Under the pieces are notes generated by a model. The model saw only the letters and a list, made by a program, of their open reading frames with translations, searched no databases and had not been told where the DNA came from. Positions 9,153-17,398 of a DNA stretch of 64,000 nucleotides are shown one piece after another. How positions within the stretch are numbered: position 1 is the first letter of the stretch; each line of letters opens with the position of its first letter. Made by a program: the position numbers and the translations under genes. The DNA is taken from positions 4,907,001-4,971,000 of the forward strand of contig NZ_FXWM01000001.1 of NCBI RefSeq assembly GCF_900177675.1, written 5' to 3'. The DNA comes from Bacillus sp. OV166. Its GTDB lineage: Bacteria; Bacillota; Bacilli; Bacillales; Cytobacillaceae.

Positions 9153-10256
9153 TTATCTTGATATTCTATGACTTAAGATATGGTGGCCATTTTGCAGGAA
9201 TTGGCTTCTTGAATTACGAATCCTTGCAATTCTTTCTTCTGCCATCCGATTAGCTGCTACGTATGTTGGAATACCATCACGTTTTGAAATTGCGATTACT
9301 TTTTCAATCGTTGCATAGAGCTGTTCAACCTTTTTCATTGCCCGTTCTTGGTTGTAACCATAGAGTTCATCAGCAACATTGATTACGCCGCCAGCATTAA
9401 TAACATAATCGGGAGCATAAACAATTCCCATTTCATGGATGATATCACCGTGACGGGTATCTTTTAATTGATTGTTTGCCGAACCTGCAATAACTTTTGC
9501 CTTTAGCTGTGGAATCGTTTCATCATTAATTGTTGCTCCTAGAGCACATGGCGCATAAATATCACATTCTACACCATAAATTTCATCAGGGTCTACCGCA
9601 AGTGCACCAAATGCTTCTACCGCACGGTTAACAGCCTCTTTATTAATATCCGTTACAATGAGCTGAGCCCCTTCTTCATGCAAATATTCACAAAGTGTAT
9701 AGGCTACATTTCCAACACCTTGAATGGCAACTACTTTTCCTTCAAGCGAATCAGATCCAAATGCCTCTTTCGCCGCTGCTTTCATTCCGCGATAAACACC
9801 GAATGCTGTTACAGGGGAAGGATTGCCTGATGAGCCAAATGCTGGAGAGATCCCCGTCACATAATCTGTCTCTTCGTGAATTAAATCCATGTCAGCTACT
9901 GTTGTGCCTACATCTTCTGCTGTAATATATCTGCCATTTAAGCCTTGGATGTAACGGCCGAATGCACGGAACATCTCTTCATTCTTATCTTTTCGAGGAT
10001 CACCGATGATAACCGTTTTACCACCACCAAGATTTAAACCTGCCGCAGCATTCTTATAAGTCATTCCTTTTGCTAGGCGTAGTGCATCTTCTATTGCTGC
10101 TTCTTCAGATGCATATGTCCACATACGTGTTCCACCCAAAGCAGGTCCTAAAGTTGTATCATGAATAGCAATAATTGCTTTTAATCCTGATTGTTTATCC
10201 TGGCAGAATACTACTTGCTCATAATCGTATTGTTCTAAGTACTTGAAAATTTCCAT
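9153..10256 (-). CDS. bcd: Leucine (branched-chain amino acid) dehydrogenase
   Basis: NAD-dependent oxidative deamination of Leu, Ile and Val to the keto acids consumed by the Bkd complex. 367 residues, the Bacillus family length. The catalytic lysine region is AKGMTYKNAAAGLNLGGGK (about residues 67-85), and the Rossmann dinucleotide motif is GVGNVAYTLCEYL near residue 180. Second gene of the operon, 24 nt downstream of ptb. Start ATG 10256 with GAGGAGGAATT upstream. Confidence 0.96.
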   Translation of the reverse strand: MEIFKYLEQYDYEQVVFCQDKQSGLKAIIAIHDTTLGPALGGTRMWTYASEEAAIEDALRLAKGMTYKNAAAGLNLGGGKTVIIGDPRKDKNEEMFRAFGRYIQGLNGRYITAEDVGTTVADMDLIHEETDYVTGISPAFGSSGNPSPVTAFGVYRGMKAAAKEAFGSDSLEGKVVAIQGVGNVAYTLCEYLHEEGAQLIVTDINKEAVNRAVEAFGALAVDPDEIYGVECDIYAPCALGATINDETIPQLKAKVIAGSANNQLKDTRHGDIIHEMGIVYAPDYVINAGGVINVADELYGYNQERAMKKVEQLYATIEKVIAISKRDGIPTYVAANRMAEERIARIRNSRSQFLQNGHHILSHRISR

Positions 10257-10280
10257 GTAAAATTCCTCCTCGATTATTGA

Positions 10281-11192
10281 CTATCTATTTGTTGTTGCAC
10301 AGCATAATGCCAGTGCAAGAGAATAAAGCTTACTTTCAGCAGAATCAGCTCTGGACGTTAACACAATTGGTGCCTTTGCCCCGGCTATCACCGCACCGAC
10401 TTTTGCATTTGCGAAATATATTAATGATTTATATAATACATTGCCTACTTCGATAGTTGGAACTAATAAAATATCTGCATTTCCTGCCACTTCACTATGA
10501 ATTCCTTTGTGTTCTGCAGCCAGTGTTGATACGGCATTATCTAAACCTAACGGGCCATCTACAATACAATCAGATATTTGTCCTCGTTTATTCATCACAG
10601 TTAATAATGCTGCATCTAATGTAGCCTGCATTGCCGGATTAACTACTTCCACGGCAGCAATAGGGGCCACTTTAGGTATTTCTATTCCAATCGACCTCGC
10701 AAGGGAAACTGCGTTTTTAATAATTTGTGCTTTCTGTTCTAAATCTGGAGCAATATTCATTGCAGCGTCTGTTACAATCGTAAAACGATTGAAGCCAGGA
10801 ACCTCAAATGCAGCAATATGTGATAAAACATTCCCAGTCCTAAGTCCATATTCCTTATTCAAGACAGCTTTTAAGAAAATATTGGTTGGGATGTTACCTT
10901 TCATCAAGACATTTGCTTCTTTGTTAAAAACTGCTTTCACAGCTAATTCTGCAGCAGCAGCATTAGAATCGGCATTGATAACTTTTAGATAATTATTGCT
11001 AATGGTTTTCTGTTTTTTTAATTCAATAATAGAATTTATTTTTTCTTCATCACCAAATAGAATAAAATTGGCGATATTTCGGTCTAATGCAGCTATAACC
11101 GCTTCAATGACTTCTAAATCTTCTGCAGCAGCAACTGCAACAGTGTTTGAACTTACTTGGGCTGCTTTGTTAATTAGTGAATCCAGCAACAA
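10281..11192 (-). CDS. ptb: Phosphate butyryltransferase (branched acyl-CoA phosphotransacylase)
   Basis: Converts butyryl- or branched acyl-CoA and phosphate to acyl-phosphate, feeding Buk. Strong family stretches: VLMKGNIPTNIFLKAVLN, TDAAMNIAP, IVDGPLGLDNAVS, ADILLVPTIEVGN. The longest frame opens at GTG 11267, but a sigma-54 promoter occupies 11241-11256, so that start would lie upstream of the transcript. The best start is TTG 11192 (or TTG 11189), behind the purine tract AGAGGAGAAAGGG, giving about 303 residues, close to B. subtilis Ptb. First gene of the bkd operon. Confidence 0.92.
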   Translation of the reverse strand: MLLDSLINKAAQVSSNTVAVAAAEDLEVIEAVIAALDRNIANFILFGDEEKINSIIELKKQKTISNNYLKVINADSNAAAAELAVKAVFNKEANVLMKGNIPTNIFLKAVLNKEYGLRTGNVLSHIAAFEVPGFNRFTIVTDAAMNIAPDLEQKAQIIKNAVSLARSIGIEIPKVAPIAAVEVVNPAMQATLDAALLTVMNKRGQISDCIVDGPLGLDNAVSTLAAEHKGIHSEVAGNADILLVPTIEVGNVLYKSLIYFANAKVGAVIAGAKAPIVLTSRADSAESKLYSLALALCCATTNR

Positions 11193-11240
11193 GTTGTCAT
11201 CAACCCTTTCTCCTCTTACTGCAACTCCCATTATGTAATA

Positions 11241-11256
11241 TGCAATTTCCGTGCCA
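11241..11256 (-). promoter_or_regulatory. Sigma-54 (SigL) -24/-12 promoter of the bkd operon
   Basis: Minus strand reads TGGCACGGAAATTGCA, a full match to the -24 (TGGCAC) and -12 (TTGCA) elements with correct spacing. The transcription start is expected around 11229, about 37 nt before the proposed ptb start. The gene immediately upstream encodes the sigma-54 activator BkdR. Confidence 0.93.
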
Positions 11257-11268
11257 AACCAATCCACT

Positions 11269-11283
11269 ATGAAAACGCTTTAT
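11269..11283 (+). promoter_or_regulatory. Possible CcpA cre-like site upstream of the sigma-54 promoter
   Basis: ATGAAAACGCTTTAT matches the degenerate cre consensus WTGNAANCGNWNNCW at all but one position. On the minus strand it lies 13 bp upstream of the -24 element, between bkdR and ptb, where activator or repressor sites are expected. It also forms a GAAAA/TTTTC inverted repeat with the neighbouring bases and could be a BkdR site instead. Confidence 0.4.
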
Positions 11284-11324
11284 TTTCCATTCTAAAGTGT
11301 GCAACATTTTTCATAATATGAAAT

Positions 11325-13400
11325 TTATTGCATGCTATTCTTTTCAAGGTTGTATTTTTCAAGCTTATAATACAAATTCCTCACAGACAATCCCAGCGTT
11401 TTCGCTGTCAATGTCTTATTTCCATTTAAGCGAAGAAGTGTCTGCTTAATAATTTTCGTCTCATATTCATCCATCATATCTGATAAGGAACGGTCTATCA
11501 CAAAGGAATCATTACTGTAGCTTAAAGAAGGTTCATTTGTGCTTTTTTTATTTTTTAGCTCTGGTAGATGATGAACATCAATAAGGAGCTCATAATAATT
11601 CATAAAAATAATCGCTCTGCCAAGGATATTTTCTAATTCTCGAACATTTCCTGGCCAGTCATAGTCCATTAACTGGTGTAACGCTGCCGGTGTGATTCCT
11701 TCAACGTTTCGTCCATAATCCTGGCTTATTTTTTGAATAAGCCGCTCATTTAAAAGAGGAATTTCCTCTTTTCGCTTCCTTAATGGAGGGATATGGATTG
11801 GCATTCGATTTAAACGATAATATAAGTCTTCCCGAAAGGAGCCTTTAGCAATACCCTTTTCTAAATTGACATTAGTTGCCGCAATAATTCTTACATTAAT
11901 GGAAATTGGCTTTGTCCCACCGACTCGGATAATTTCTTTTTCTTGAAGTACTCTCAGTAATTTTGCTTGCGTATTCACTGGAAGTTCACCAATTTCATCG
12001 AGAAAAATACTCCCATTATTAGCTTCTTCGAAAAAGCCTCTTTTTCCTCCTCTCATTGCACCAGAAAAAGCACCTTCCTCATAGCCGAATAGTTCACTTT
12101 CTAACAATGTTTCCGAAATTGCTGCGCAATTGACCCGAATAAATTTGTTATATTTACGGTCGCTTGCATTATGTATAGCATGGGCAAACAATTCTTTCCC
12201 GGTTCCTGATTCACCCCTAAGGAGAACGGTTGCAGGTGTTTTCGCTCCTAGTTTAGCTTGTTCAATCGCGAGCATCATTTCATCAGATTGAGCAATTATA
12301 TCCTCAAAGGTATATTTCGCTTCAAGCTTGCGGATCAGTTGTCGTGCGCGGTTCAATTCTCTATTCAGTGATTTTATTTCGGACATATCATGAATAACGC
12401 CAACACTGCCTTTTAATTTCCCTTTTACGATAATCGGGGCCACATTTACGATTACTTCTCGTTTGTTTGGCCCCACTCTCATCGGAACGCCGCGTACAGC
12501 TCTTCTGGTTTGCAACACCTTCATGTGCATACTCTCCCCTTCAGAAATATCTGCTGTAGCTGGTTGACCAATAATCTGATCATGGGACAATCCAGTAATA
12601 CGGGAGTATGCTGGATTAATAAGAATGCCTCTGCCATTTTCATCCACAACAGATATTGCATCATCACTAGAATGGATAATGGCTTGCAGCATGGTTTGAA
12701 TTTCCTTTAAGTCCGTAAGTTCCTCAGCAAGATTAACAACCTCAGTAATATCTTTAAAAACAGCAAATGCACCTATTAAAGTCCCATTTTCCTCGATAAT
12801 TGGAATACGGGTCGTAATGATTTTTCTATCATTACTCAGAACCATTTCTTGGTTTGCTTCAATTCTTCTTGTTTCTAAAATTTGAGGCAGCCTTGTTGTT
12901 GGAATAACATCAACAACAAATTTCCCAATTGCCTGTTCACTCTTTACACCCATGATTTCTTGTGCCCGTTTGTTGAATAAAATGATCTTTCCATACTTAT
13001 CAATAACGATCATTCCATCATTTGCAGCATTAAAGATTAGTTCCTGCTGGTAGGATTCATTTTTGTGCTTTTCAATTAGCTCCTCTTTTTCTTGCATAAT
13101 TTTTGCAACCAGAAATGCAACGGTTCCTGGAATCAGAATGGTATTTTGACTTTTAGATTTTCTAAGTTCATGGAAAACAGTATCATTTCCTGTTACTTCA
13201 ATGATAATATCAATAGGTTCTGCTAAAAATGGGCGCCAGTCTTCCCCTGTTTTTATCCCTTCTTCTTGAGCGAATAAAACCCCCGGTGCATCCATGTTCC
13301 GATCAATTACCACACTGACTTTTAATACTTCAGATTCTTTTAAAATTTTTAAGATTGCCGTACCACCTTTTCCAGCACCAACAATCATGACATTTTGCAT
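11325..13400 (-). CDS. bkdR: BkdR, sigma-54-dependent transcriptional activator
   Basis: Enhancer-binding protein that activates the bkd operon in response to branched-chain amino acids. 691 residues. Domain order: an N-terminal Rossmann-like domain (GAGKGGTA at residues 8-15), two PAS domains (about 115-225 and 230-345), an AAA+ domain with Walker A GESGTGKE and the sigma-54 contact loop GAFSGA, and a C-terminal Fis-type helix-turn-helix (TLTAKTLGLSVRNLYYKL). Start ATG 13400 has AAAGGGGT 8 nt upstream. It lies directly upstream of its target promoter. Confidence 0.96.
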   Translation of the reverse strand: MQNVMIVGAGKGGTAILKILKESEVLKVSVVIDRNMDAPGVLFAQEEGIKTGEDWRPFLAEPIDIIIEVTGNDTVFHELRKSKSQNTILIPGTVAFLVAKIMQEKEELIEKHKNESYQQELIFNAANDGMIVIDKYGKIILFNKRAQEIMGVKSEQAIGKFVVDVIPTTRLPQILETRRIEANQEMVLSNDRKIITTRIPIIEENGTLIGAFAVFKDITEVVNLAEELTDLKEIQTMLQAIIHSSDDAISVVDENGRGILINPAYSRITGLSHDQIIGQPATADISEGESMHMKVLQTRRAVRGVPMRVGPNKREVIVNVAPIIVKGKLKGSVGVIHDMSEIKSLNRELNRARQLIRKLEAKYTFEDIIAQSDEMMLAIEQAKLGAKTPATVLLRGESGTGKELFAHAIHNASDRKYNKFIRVNCAAISETLLESELFGYEEGAFSGAMRGGKRGFFEEANNGSIFLDEIGELPVNTQAKLLRVLQEKEIIRVGGTKPISINVRIIAATNVNLEKGIAKGSFREDLYYRLNRMPIHIPPLRKRKEEIPLLNERLIQKISQDYGRNVEGITPAALHQLMDYDWPGNVRELENILGRAIIFMNYYELLIDVHHLPELKNKKSTNEPSLSYSNDSFVIDRSLSDMMDEYETKIIKQTLLRLNGNKTLTAKTLGLSVRNLYYKLEKYNLEKNSMQ

Positions 13401-13585
13401 TTTTTCTACCCCTTTAAGAAAATTTTTTCATATCATCTTAAGAAAAATATGCAACTTTTTTCATATCTATTTTATAACCAATCACAATCCTTGACAAATT
13501 TTATCTATATAATAATATTTTGATGAGATATAATCTAAATATGACATGATATTACAGTAAATTTTGAAACTGGAAGGATTTATTT

Positions 13586-13825
13586 ATGAAGCGAATAATT
13601 GCCCTCATCATAGTATTGATTCCTGGAATTTTGGCCGCTGTTGGTATTAAATTAATGCGTGATATGTTATTCGGGATTTTACAAGCCCCATTCCCTAATT
13701 TATTGATTCAATTTCTAGCTGGGCTTATCTTTTTTGTCGGCGGTCTAGGTTTTGTGGCAGGCTTTATCTTTCATCGAGACCGAAAAAGAAGCAAGGTTCA
13801 AAAAAGATTTAAAAATACAAAATAA
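13586..13825 (+). CDS. yqzF: Small membrane protein, DUF2627 family (YqzF-like)
   Basis: 79-residue protein with two predicted transmembrane helices (about residues 4-24 and 38-62) and a strongly basic C-terminal tail (HRDRKRSKVQKRFKNTK). It resembles YqzF of B. subtilis, which occupies the same position between bkdR and yqiK. Function is unknown. It is transcribed divergently from bkdR; SD GGAAGGA lies upstream of ATG 13586. Confidence 0.8.
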   Translation: MKRIIALIIVLIPGILAAVGIKLMRDMLFGILQAPFPNLLIQFLAGLIFFVGGLGFVAGFIFHRDRKRSKVQKRFKNTK

Positions 13826-13852
13826 AAAGAGGCCACTACGGTCTCTTTTCAT
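13826..13852. terminator. Bidirectional terminator between yqzF and yqiK
   Basis: An imperfect AAGAGGCC/GGTCTCTT stem flanked by A-rich and T-rich tracts serves both convergent genes. The yqiK stop codon (13836-13838) lies inside the hairpin. Confidence 0.65.
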
Positions 13853-14561
13853 ATTGTTTTCGTATTTTTAACGCTTTTACTGGATCATCTGTAATAAACG
13901 CCGTGCAATTAATATTAAAAAGGCGATGCATATCCATCTCTTTATTAACAGTATATGGCCGTACGGCAATCCCGTTATTTATTGTATTTATGATAACATC
14001 ATCAGACATGACTGAGTATTTTGGATGGATCCCCTTTGCTCGGATCGCTTGGGAATAAATCCATGGCATGTAGATGCCTTCAAGAAAAAGAGGGGCTATT
14101 TCAATTTCAGGTGCTAGGCTGTAACTATAAACAATACTATAGTGATTAAAAGAGGAAATAATAATCCGATCCATTAAATTAAATTTTCGAACAAGTTGAA
14201 TTACTTTTTCTTCCATTCCCTTATAGGGAAATAGCGCATTCTTTAATTCAATATTACATAATAATCTATTGGAAGTAAGCCACTCAAGAACTTCAGCTAA
14301 TGCAGGTATGGGTTCTTTTTTGCTTTTTAGATTGGCATTCAATTTCCGAAGATCTTTATATAAGAAATCTTTTACAAATCCATTCCCGTTCGTTGTTCGG
14401 TCGACTTTTTCATCATGAATAACAACTAATTCGCCGTCTTTTGTTAACTGAACATCTAATTCTAACCCGTCTGCACCTGCTTTTTCTGCTTCACGAAAGG
14501 CTCCTAATGTATTTTCTGCAAAAGAAGCCGAATAGCCACGGTGCGCAAAAATCTGAGTCAT
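13836..14561 (-). CDS. yqiK: Glycerophosphodiester phosphodiesterase
   Basis: Hydrolyses glycerophosphodiesters to glycerol-3-phosphate and an alcohol. About 241 residues, no signal peptide, so probably cytoplasmic. GDPD hallmarks: N-terminal FAHRGYSASFAENTLGAF, then GADGLELDVQLTKDGELVVIHD holding the metal-binding Glu/Asp and the catalytic His. Start ATG 14561 is preferred over the in-frame TTG 14576 because GGGAAGTG lies just upstream of it. Same location as yqiK in B. subtilis. Confidence 0.9.
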   Translation of the reverse strand: MTQIFAHRGYSASFAENTLGAFREAEKAGADGLELDVQLTKDGELVVIHDEKVDRTTNGNGFVKDFLYKDLRKLNANLKSKKEPIPALAEVLEWLTSNRLLCNIELKNALFPYKGMEEKVIQLVRKFNLMDRIIISSFNHYSIVYSYSLAPEIEIAPLFLEGIYMPWIYSQAIRAKGIHPKYSVMSDDVIINTINNGIAVRPYTVNKEMDMHRLFNINCTAFITDDPVKALKIRKQYEKRP

Positions 14562-14599
14562 ATTTTCACTTCCCAACTTTCAAATTGGAGGAATTTCAA

Positions 14600-14740
14600 A
14601 TGAAACCATTACAGTTATCAACAGAAACAGCAATTAAGCTTTCCCAAAAGTTAAATGTGCCGATAGAACAGATTATGCATATGCCCCAACATATTCTCAT
14701 CCAAAAACTGATGGAATTGGAGAAAGAGAAGGAAAATTAA
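14600..14740 (+). CDS. Short YycC-like protein
   Basis: 46-residue soluble protein starting MKPLQLSTETAIKLSQKLN with the central block PIEQIMHMPQHILIQKL. This resembles the YycC family of short Bacillus proteins of unknown function; the assignment is from memory of the family. Start ATG 14600 follows GGAGG with 7 nt spacing, clearly better than any longer in-frame alternative. It is divergent from yqiK, 38 nt away. Confidence 0.75.
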   Translation: MKPLQLSTETAIKLSQKLNVPIEQIMHMPQHILIQKLMELEKEKEN

Positions 14741-14804
14741 GTTCCACTATGTTGATTGGGGCGCCTGAGAGCGGAATTCAACAGCCACTTTTAAAGAACC
14801 TACG

Positions 14805-14841
14805 GAAAAAAAATAGCCTTCATTTCTTTCGATGAAGGCTT
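14805..14841 (-). terminator. Terminator of spo0A
   Basis: Minus strand: perfect GCCTTCAT/ATGAAGGC stem, short loop, then TATTTTTTTT, starting 17 nt after the spo0A stop codon. Confidence 0.88.
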
Positions 14842-14857
14842 ACAATTAATTATTATT

Positions 14858-15649
14858 TCAAGATGCCTTGTGTTCAAGCCTCAATTTATCCGCAACCATG
14901 GCAATAAATTCAGAATTGGTCGGTTTTGCCTTAGACATGCTGACAGTGTATCCGAATAGCGAGGAAATGGAATCAATGTTTCCCCGGCTCCAAGCCACTT
15001 CAATAGCATGACGGATCGCTCTTTCCACACGGCTCGCTGTTGTGTTATATTTTTTGGCGATATCTGGATACAACACTTTCGTAATAGACCCTAAAAGTTC
15101 GATATCGTTATATACCATTGAAATGGCCTCACGTAAGTACAGATATCCTTTAATATGTGCTGGGACACCAATTTCATGAATGATACTTGTAATACTAGCA
15201 TCCAAATTTTTAGGTTTTTGCTCAGTTTGAGAACGATAAGTTGTTGATGTTGATTTTCGTGTAAATGAATTGTTATTTCCGCTAACTTGTCGAATATGGC
15301 TTCCTAAATTCTCCATATCAAATGGTTTCAAAATAAAGTAGGAAGCACCAAGTTCAACTGCTTTTTTTGTCACATCTTCCTGACCAAAGGCAGTGAGCAT
15401 AATGACGTTGGGAAGTACACCTTTTTTAAGGTCACGGAGGCGCTCAAGTACAGCCAAACCATCAAGATGCGGCATAATAATATCCAAAACTAGAACGTCA
15501 GGGTCGGTTGTCGATAACATTTCTAGACACTCTTGTCCATTATGAGCAATTCCTGCAACTTCCATATCATCTTGGGACGAAATAAAGTCCTCTAATAATC
15601 CAACTAGCTCCCTATTGTCATCAACGACACAAACTTTAATTTTCTTCAC
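14858..15649 (-). CDS. spo0A: Spo0A, master regulator of sporulation initiation
   Basis: Response regulator that commits the cell to sporulation once phosphorylated by the phosphorelay. 263 residues. Receiver domain at 1-125 with acidic pocket D10/D11, phospho-acceptor D56 (VLVLDIIMP) and the conserved Lys in FILKPFD; variable linker at about 128-148; C-terminal DNA-binding effector domain, including the SRVERAIRHAIEVAWSRGN recognition region. Start GTG 15649 with GAGGAGG 8 nt upstream. Downstream of spoIVB on the same strand, as in B. subtilis, but separated by a terminator and an AT-rich promoter region with 0A boxes. Confidence 0.98.
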   Translation of the reverse strand: MKKIKVCVVDDNRELVGLLEDFISSQDDMEVAGIAHNGQECLEMLSTTDPDVLVLDIIMPHLDGLAVLERLRDLKKGVLPNVIMLTAFGQEDVTKKAVELGASYFILKPFDMENLGSHIRQVSGNNNSFTRKSTSTTYRSQTEQKPKNLDASITSIIHEIGVPAHIKGYLYLREAISMVYNDIELLGSITKVLYPDIAKKYNTTASRVERAIRHAIEVAWSRGNIDSISSLFGYTVSMSKAKPTNSEFIAMVADKLRLEHKAS

Positions 15650-15740
15650 TTCTAGTTCCTCCTCGGGTTTAAATCATAAAATCTATTTCATCTAACATTT
15701 CTAATCAGTTGTATTCTCCTAATTCTATTCTAAATTAGAA

Positions 15741-15750
15741 ATTCGACAAT
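15741..15750 (-). promoter_or_regulatory. Candidate Spo0A box upstream of spo0A
   Basis: Minus strand ATTGTCGAAT contains the exact TGTCGAA 0A-box core, about 95 bp upstream of the spo0A start. It fits the autoregulation known for spo0A in B. subtilis. Confidence 0.55.
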
Positions 15751-15868
15751 GCAACAAAAATTCCTCTCATTTTTTTAATATTTCTTAAAATAGTGATAAA
15801 ATCTTATCTTATCTTTGTTTTTCTCACCTTTTCGACGTAAAACGCGTTATTTCTAAAATATGGATGTT

Positions 15869-15880
15869 TTTTGTCGAAAA
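15869..15880 (+). promoter_or_regulatory. Candidate Spo0A box between spoIVB and spo0A
   Basis: TTTTGTCGAAAA is a close match to the extended 0A-box consensus, about 220 bp upstream of the spo0A start and just past the spoIVB terminator. Confidence 0.5.
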
Positions 15881-15890
15881 ATGTTTATGT

Positions 15891-15924
15891 AAAAAGCAAA
15901 ATAGGGGGATTTTCCTATTTTGCT
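15891..15924 (-). terminator. Terminator of spoIVB
   Basis: Minus strand: AGCAAAATAGG/CCTATTTTGCT stem of 11 bp with an 8-nt loop followed by TTTTTA. It begins 9 nt after the spoIVB stop. Confidence 0.85.
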
Positions 15925-15932
15925 CCAATGTC

Positions 15933-17222
15933 CTAACTTGCTTTATTTTTTGGCATTTCATATATGTTAATTCCAGCTTCATTTAACATCCATTCAATGT
16001 GTACCCCGTATCCTGAGGTTGGATCATTAACAAAAACATGTGTAACTGCTCCAATTAGTTTTCCATCTTGAATAATTGGGCTGCCGCTCATCCCTTGAAC
16101 AATACCTCCTGTTTTTTTAAGGAGCTTAGGGTCCGTTACTTTTATTACCATGCCTTTGGTTGCTGGAAACTTTTGCGGGATTGTGCTGACAATTTCGATA
16201 TCAAATTCTTCTACTTGGTCATCATTAACGACCGTTAATATCTTTGCAGGTCCTTCTTTTACTTGATGTGATAATGCGATAGGAAGTGGTTTATCCATAA
16301 CACCATTTTTTAATTCTTTTACCATTTCACCAAAAATACCAAATGGGCTGTTCTTTTGGATATTACCAACGATTTCTCGGTCCGAAGAAAAGCGGGCAAG
16401 TTTTTCACCAGGGTCTCCGTTACTTCCCTTTTCAATGGAAGTTACGGTAGACCGGACAATTTGTCCATCTTCAACAACAATTGGCTGTTTTGTATCCATG
16501 TCTGATATTACATGCCCAAGGGCACCATATTTCTTAGATTGTGGATGAACAAAGGTCATTGTTCCAATTCCAGCAGCGGAATCTCTAATATATAAACCAA
16601 GCTTATAAATATTTTCCCCTTTGTCTTTTAATGGGGTTAATTGTGTAGTAAATTTTCCACTTTCCCGACTAATAACCATATCGAGGGGTTTTCCTTCTTG
16701 TCCAGCGGTTTGTACAAATGGTGCTACATCTGACATTTTTTCAATTTTATTACCGTTAATTTCAGTAATGATATCCCCAATTTTTATACCTGCAATTTCA
16801 CCTGGAGATTTTTTTCCAGATATAGTATTGATTAAATGGTGGCCCACAACCAAAACGCCGACTGTGTTTAATTTTACGCCGATTGACTGGCCGCCTGGAA
16901 TGACTCTAAAATCCTTTAAGACGCGTACGTCAACCTTTTTTATAGGAATCCCTGCAAACTCTAACAGCATTTCATTTTTTCCATTTTCAGTTGCCTTCAT
17001 TGAAACCGTATGTTTTCCTTGATCAAGTGTAATATTTGAATTGTGAGAAACCAAAGCGGCTGATACCGGGGCAGCCTTTTGAAAATTATAGTCTTGTCCT
17101 TCAAAAACTGTAATCATCTTAGGTATCGCAAGGTATTGCTGTATAGGCTGAAAAAAAATAAGGCTAATTAATGAAACAAGGAGAATTCCACCAATAATCT
17201 TTCTAATTATTTCTAACTTCAA
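15933..17222 (-). CDS. spoIVB: SpoIVB serine peptidase (sigma-K checkpoint)
   Basis: Forespore-secreted S55-family serine protease that triggers pro-sigma-K processing. N-terminal membrane anchor (about residues 10-30), PDZ domain in the middle (IAGIKIGDIITEINGNKI), and a C-terminal peptidase domain with catalytic GMSGSPI, 49-53 residues from the C-terminus. The frame is open from GTG 17231, but that codon abuts the Shine-Dalgarno GAGGAGA; TTG 17222 has proper 10-nt spacing and is preferred. Position between recN and spo0A is conserved in Bacillus. Confidence 0.95.
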   Translation of the reverse strand: MKLEIIRKIIGGILLVSLISLIFFQPIQQYLAIPKMITVFEGQDYNFQKAAPVSAALVSHNSNITLDQGKHTVSMKATENGKNEMLLEFAGIPIKKVDVRVLKDFRVIPGGQSIGVKLNTVGVLVVGHHLINTISGKKSPGEIAGIKIGDIITEINGNKIEKMSDVAPFVQTAGQEGKPLDMVISRESGKFTTQLTPLKDKGENIYKLGLYIRDSAAGIGTMTFVHPQSKKYGALGHVISDMDTKQPIVVEDGQIVRSTVTSIEKGSNGDPGEKLARFSSDREIVGNIQKNSPFGIFGEMVKELKNGVMDKPLPIALSHQVKEGPAKILTVVNDDQVEEFDIEIVSTIPQKFPATKGMVIKVTDPKLLKKTGGIVQGMSGSPIIQDGKLIGAVTHVFVNDPTSGYGVHIEWMLNEAGINIYEMPKNKAS

Positions 17223-17314
17223 ATTCTTCACTCTCCTCGCTTCTTTTCATTACATTGAAATGGCTACATCTTTAATTTTGCCTCCTTGACAATCATTTAT
17301 AACTTGGTTCTACA

Positions 17315-17340
17315 TAAAAAAGCTACCCGAAATGGATAGC
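17315..17340 (-). terminator. Terminator of recN
   Basis: Minus strand: GCTATCC/GGGTAGC-type stem followed by TTTTTTATG, about 60 nt beyond the recN stop. Confidence 0.8.
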
Positions 17341-17398
17341 ATTACAATTTTTATTAAAAATATAGAAATTTTAGCCTTTTTACGGCAAATGTTTCAGT

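Noticed and set aside
14441..14740. A 99-residue plus-strand protein extending the YycC-like gene upstream
   Set aside because: The upstream half is antisense to yqiK; a strong Shine-Dalgarno marks ATG 14600 as the start.
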